Source of the DNA: Betaproteobacteria bacterium
GTDB taxonomy: Bacteria > Pseudomonadota > Gammaproteobacteria > Burkholderiales > SG8-39
Length of the DNA: 8,801 nucleotides
Assembly: GCA_012274205.1 (NCBI GenBank)
Contig: JAAOZY010000122.1
Location: forward strand, 1 to 8,801
Direction of reading: 5' to 3'
Positions 7,085 through 8,801 of this stretch are shown piece after piece. Numbering within the stretch: position 1 is the first letter of the stretch; the number at the start of each line of letters is the position of its first letter. Position numbers and translations under genes: made by a program. Under the pieces are notes generated by a model. The model made no database searches, was not told where the DNA came from, and saw only the letters and a program-made list of their open reading frames with translations.

Positions 7085-8185
7085 TCAGCGCGCCGCGCCC
7101 GCGGCGATGCGCGGCCGGCATGACAGGGTATCCACCACATACGCATCGATACCGGCGCGATCGAGCTGCGGCGAGTAGCCTGCCTTCAGCTGCATCGCGC
7201 CGTCGCGAAAATCGAGGCCGACGCGCAGCAGCGGCGCGCGTGCCTTGAGAAAACCGTTCATTTCACCGGCGTTGTCGATCATGCGCGCAGCAATGCAGCC
7301 TTCCATCCAGCAGCCGGGATCGCAGGCAACGCCATTTCCGAGGACCGGCTTCATGCCCAGCTCCCGGATGCGGTCGATCGCGCCAGCCAGCGCGTCAAGG
7401 GTGACGAGTTTCATGAGCTTTAGTTTGACATAAGTCGCAGCCTTGAGCTTTGCCGCTGTTTCGATGTCGGCGATGCCGTAGATCGATTCGTCAAGCATCA
7501 TCGGCACCGGTGCAGCGCGTGCCACCGCGAGGTGCGCATCCCAATCGCCGGCAGCGCACGGCTGTTCGAACAGTTCGATGCCCGCCGGATCGAGCGCCCT
7601 TACGAACGCCATGCCCTGTTCCGCCGTGTAAGCCTGGTTTGCATCGAGGCGAATAAAGGCCCTGCCGTTCACGACTTTCTGGACAGTCCTTACCAGTTCG
7701 ATGTCCGTGGCAAGCTCGAATCCCACTTTCACCTTGATGGTGCGGTAGCCGGCCCGCAGCAGCGATTCGAATTCCGTCTGCATCGGCGCTTCGTCCTTCG
7801 CGTTCAACAGGCCGACAAGCGGCACGGCTGCGTCTGCGGAAAGATCCAGCCAGCTGCTGCCTTGCAGCATTTCCAGCGCCGTTCCGAACGCTGTCGCGGT
7901 AAACGGGAATCCCACACCCAGGCTGGCGATTTGCTTCGCGGCTTCGGCCGGCGCCGCGGCCAGGCCACCGGCCAACTGCTTCGCCGCGCGCCAGCTGTCT
8001 TCGATCGTTTCATCGGTATAGCCGGTGAGTATCGTCGCTTCGCCAAAACCCGATTTGCCGTCGCGATCGACCAGCTCCGCAATGAGAGTGTCGAAATGAT
8101 TCACCGGCCCGAATGCGAGACGGTAAGGTGTCCACAGCGGCACGCGCAGCCGGAACAGCGTCACGCGTTCGAGCCTTGGCATCAT
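7085..8185 (-). CDS. Enolase-superfamily enzyme, muconate-lactonizing (MLE) subgroup
   Basis: Enzyme of the enolase superfamily (366 aa, normal for the MLE/epimerase subgroup). It has an N-terminal capping domain (about 1-130) and a TIM barrel with complete catalytic machinery: the KxK motif K151/K153 (TIKVKVG), metal ligands D181 (LDANQAY), E207 (FEQP) and D232 (LDES), and the opposite-face lysine K256 in KLMK. This layout defines MLE-subgroup proteins (cycloisomerases, dipeptide epimerases, N-acylamino acid racemases, o-succinylbenzoate synthase), which all abstract a proton alpha to a carboxylate. It is not classical methylaspartate ammonia-lyase, which belongs to the same superfamily but uses a His/Lys pair. 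It is the first clear gene of the operon. ATG 8185 has no good Shine-Dalgarno and overlaps the stop of a possible 49-codon upstream ORF. The reaction cannot be assigned; epimerase or cycloisomerase labels would be guesses. Confidence 0.92.
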   Translation of the reverse strand: MMPRLERVTLFRLRVPLWTPYRLAFGPVNHFDTLIAELVDRDGKSGFGEATILTGYTDETIEDSWRAAKQLAGGLAAAPAEAAKQIASLGVGFPFTATAFGTALEMLQGSSWLDLSADAAVPLVGLLNAKDEAPMQTEFESLLRAGYRTIKVKVGFELATDIELVRTVQKVVNGRAFIRLDANQAYTAEQGMAFVRALDPAGIELFEQPCAAGDWDAHLAVARAAPVPMMLDESIYGIADIETAAKLKAATYVKLKLMKLVTLDALAGAIDRIRELGMKPVLGNGVACDPGCWMEGCIAARMIDNAGEMNGFLKARAPLLRVGLDFRDGAMQLKAGYSPQLDRAGIDAYVVDTLSCRPRIAAGAAR

Positions 8186-8331
8186 GCCGCAGCAGCAGCT
8201 TCAGACAGGATGATTGCTCGCTTCACCGCGCTACAGGCTCGCTCAGGTTTGCTCCGGCAACGAGGCAGCCGGCCGCCCCACTGGGCGAATCGGCGTCGTG
8301 CCAAGGTGTCGTGCATTGTTCGATTTTCCAT
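8182..8331 (-). CDS. Possible 49-codon leader ORF upstream of the MLE-type gene (uncertain)
   Basis: An open frame runs from ATG 8331 to a TGA at 8184-8182 that overlaps the MLE-type gene start in an ATGA arrangement, as at tctC/tctB. The predicted peptide is Arg-rich (9 of 49 residues), has two Cys, and ends in five Ala. It resembles no family I know. Codon use (several CGA) is unlike the neighbouring genes, and the ribosome-binding site is weak. It is most likely chance, but the exact coupling geometry and the poor ribosome-binding site of the downstream gene make it worth recording. Confidence 0.2.
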   Translation of the reverse strand: MENRTMHDTLARRRFAQWGGRLPRCRSKPERACSAVKRAIILSEAAAAA

Positions 8332-8344
8332 TCTGCCCGCGGCA

Positions 8345-8373
8345 GTCATATATATCTATTTGGGAAATGTAAA
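8345..8373 (-). promoter_or_regulatory. Candidate sigma70-type promoter of the mutase/transporter operon
   Basis: On the minus strand, TTTACA (8373-8368) is followed after 17 nt by TATGAC (8350-8345) inside a TATATATGAC run. The -35 matches consensus at 5 of 6 positions and the -10 at 4 of 6. Transcription would start near 8338 and give a ~150-nt leader before ATG 8185. This is the best candidate I found for the operon, judged by eye only. Confidence 0.35.
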
Positions 8374-8384
8374 ATGCTTTCGTC

Positions 8385-8402
8385 GCAAAGTAAAGGCTTT
8401 GC
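8385..8402. promoter_or_regulatory. Inverted repeat GCAAAG-N6-CTTTGC, candidate operator
   Basis: A perfect 6-bp inverted repeat with a 6-bp spacer lies 12 bp upstream of the candidate operon -35 element. Its size and position suit a dimeric regulator such as the divergent GntR protein. The assignment is inference from geometry alone. Confidence 0.3.
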
Positions 8403-8528
8403 TTGGACGCCCACCTAGTCCAGACAATTCGTTTATAACATTGTTTATCTTACGTAATCCTAATTGCTCTTGTGCCCGGCCGCATTCGGCCCCGCCACGA
8501 CACTCATATATATGTTTTACGCAATCAT

Positions 8529-8548
8529 ATGCATGTTTGGGGATGCAT
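8529..8548. promoter_or_regulatory. Repeated palindrome ATGCAT-N8-ATGCAT, candidate gntR operator
   Basis: The self-complementary hexamer ATGCAT occurs at 8529-8534 and again at 8543-8548, giving a 20-bp symmetrical element. It overlaps the candidate -35 of gntR, a position expected for autorepression. Symmetry is seen directly; regulator binding is inference. Confidence 0.3.
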
Positions 8549-8567
8549 TGTCGAAATCGTGGATAAT
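8537..8567 (+). promoter_or_regulatory. Candidate promoter of the divergent gntR gene
   Basis: A good -10 hexamer GATAAT (8562-8567, 5 of 6 to consensus) is preceded by a weak TTGGGG (8537-8542) at 19-bp spacing. A start near 8574 would leave a ~30-nt leader before ATG 8604. That fits the choice of this ATG over the upstream in-frame ATG 8529 and GTG 8559. Confidence 0.3.
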
Positions 8568-8603
8568 CGGCGCGTTGCGCGCTGCGCGCCTCCGGATCGT
8601 CCC

Positions 8604-8801
8604 ATGCCCCGCACCCAGCCGCTCTACAAAGAAGTCAAACAACACATTACCGAGAGCCTGCGCGACAGCAAATGGCGTCACGGCCAAGCCATACCGAGCG
8701 AAACGCTGCTGGCGCAACGCTTCAACGTCAGTGTCGGCACGGTGCGCAGGGCCGTCGATGAACTGGTGGCGGAGAACATTTTGGTGCGTCAACAGGGGCG
8801 C
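8604..8801 (+). CDS. GntR-family transcriptional regulator, N-terminal part, cut by right edge
   Basis: Sixty-six residues of a GntR-type winged helix-turn-helix DNA-binding domain are visible. They include LYKEVKQHI near the N-terminus, the WRHGQAIPSE turn (about 24-33), the recognition-helix segment FNVSVGTVRRAVDEL (40-54), and the start of the wing LVRQQGR (60-66). The spelling of the motif resembles the HutC/UTRA subfamily more than FadR, but the ligand-binding domain is outside the window. The start at 8604 fits the usual family N-terminus; in-frame ATG 8529 would add 25 residues not typical of the family. It is divergent from the operon and is most likely its local regulator, sensing a substrate or intermediate (inference). 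Confidence 0.9.
   Translation, partial: MPRTQPLYKEVKQHITESLRDSKWRHGQAIPSETLLAQRFNVSVGTVRRAVDELVAENILVRQQGR

Larger units (their letters stand above)
8186..8603. other. Divergent intergenic regulatory region
   Basis: About 418 bp separate the operon start from the divergent gntR gene. The left part (8186-8340) is GC-rich and would be the operon's 5' leader, with a small hairpin CGCCC/GGGCG (8274-8287). The middle and right part (about 8340-8560) is clearly more AT-rich than its surroundings, as expected for promoters and operators. It holds several palindromes listed separately: TTACGTAA at 8450-8457, CATATATATG at 8505-8514, and a short GGCCG/CGGCC hairpin at 8478-8491. I see no tRNA, no conserved riboswitch and no mobile element here. 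Confidence 0.7.

Noticed and set aside
8186..8340. Cobalamin riboswitch in the leader of a B12-dependent operon
   Set aside because: I looked on the transcript strand for the B12 box (GCCACTG) and the surrounding conserved core and did not find them. A CCACTG-like string occurs only on the opposite strand, within a small hairpin, and the leader is too short for the full element.
7532..8566. Plus-strand ORF spanning the MLE-type gene and the intergenic region
   Set aside because: It is antisense to a gene with full catalytic motifs and runs across the AT-rich promoter region. Its product has no recognisable features.
8529..8603. Upstream start for gntR at ATG 8529 or GTG 8559
   Set aside because: The extra residues are not typical of GntR N-termini, and they would overlap the candidate -10 element GATAAT and the repeated ATGCAT element. 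ATG 8604 fits the family better.

Overview
The window is GC-rich (roughly 60-65% by eye) and densely coded. It looks like accessory catabolic DNA from a betaproteobacterium, probably Burkholderiales. That guess rests on base composition, a TctC/Bug-type tripartite tricarboxylate transporter and the overall operon style, not on a phylogenetic marker. Nearly all coding is on the minus strand, so the operon reads from right to left. The long plus-strand ORFs are antisense shadows.

Reading order: a truncated GntR-family regulator starts on the plus strand at 8604 and runs off the right edge. Between it and the operon lies a ~418-bp divergent intergenic region (8186-8603) whose middle and right part is AT-rich, with candidate promoters and inverted repeats. 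The minus-strand operon then encodes an enolase-superfamily enzyme of the muconate-lactonizing (MLE) subgroup, an NADPH:quinone-reductase-like MDR protein, a complete tripartite tricarboxylate transporter (TctC, TctB, TctA), and a coenzyme-B12 carbon-skeleton mutase set: the small cobalamin-binding subunit MutS/GlmS, the ASKHA-type MutL protein, and the large subunit MutE/GlmE, which is cut by the left edge. Intergenic gaps are 62 nt or less and several genes overlap, so one polycistronic transcript is likely.

The main point of interest is the mutase. MutS is a very good match to the glutamate mutase sigma subunit, and the S-L-E gene order is that of clostridial glutamate mutase. MutE keeps the residues that contact the adenosyl group and part of the substrate pocket. 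By alignment from memory with the Clostridium cochlearium enzyme, it has lost one arginine of the substrate-binding 'arginine claw' (R149 to Leu), the adjacent His150 (to Thr) and the catalytic Glu171 (to Leu). I infer a glutamate-mutase relative acting on a different substrate, perhaps a carboxylic acid without an amino group, imported by the co-encoded transporter and processed by the MLE-type enzyme and the MDR reductase. The true substrate cannot be read from the sequence. The genes beyond the left edge, where clostridia carry methylaspartate ammonia-lyase, would be the most informative missing piece.
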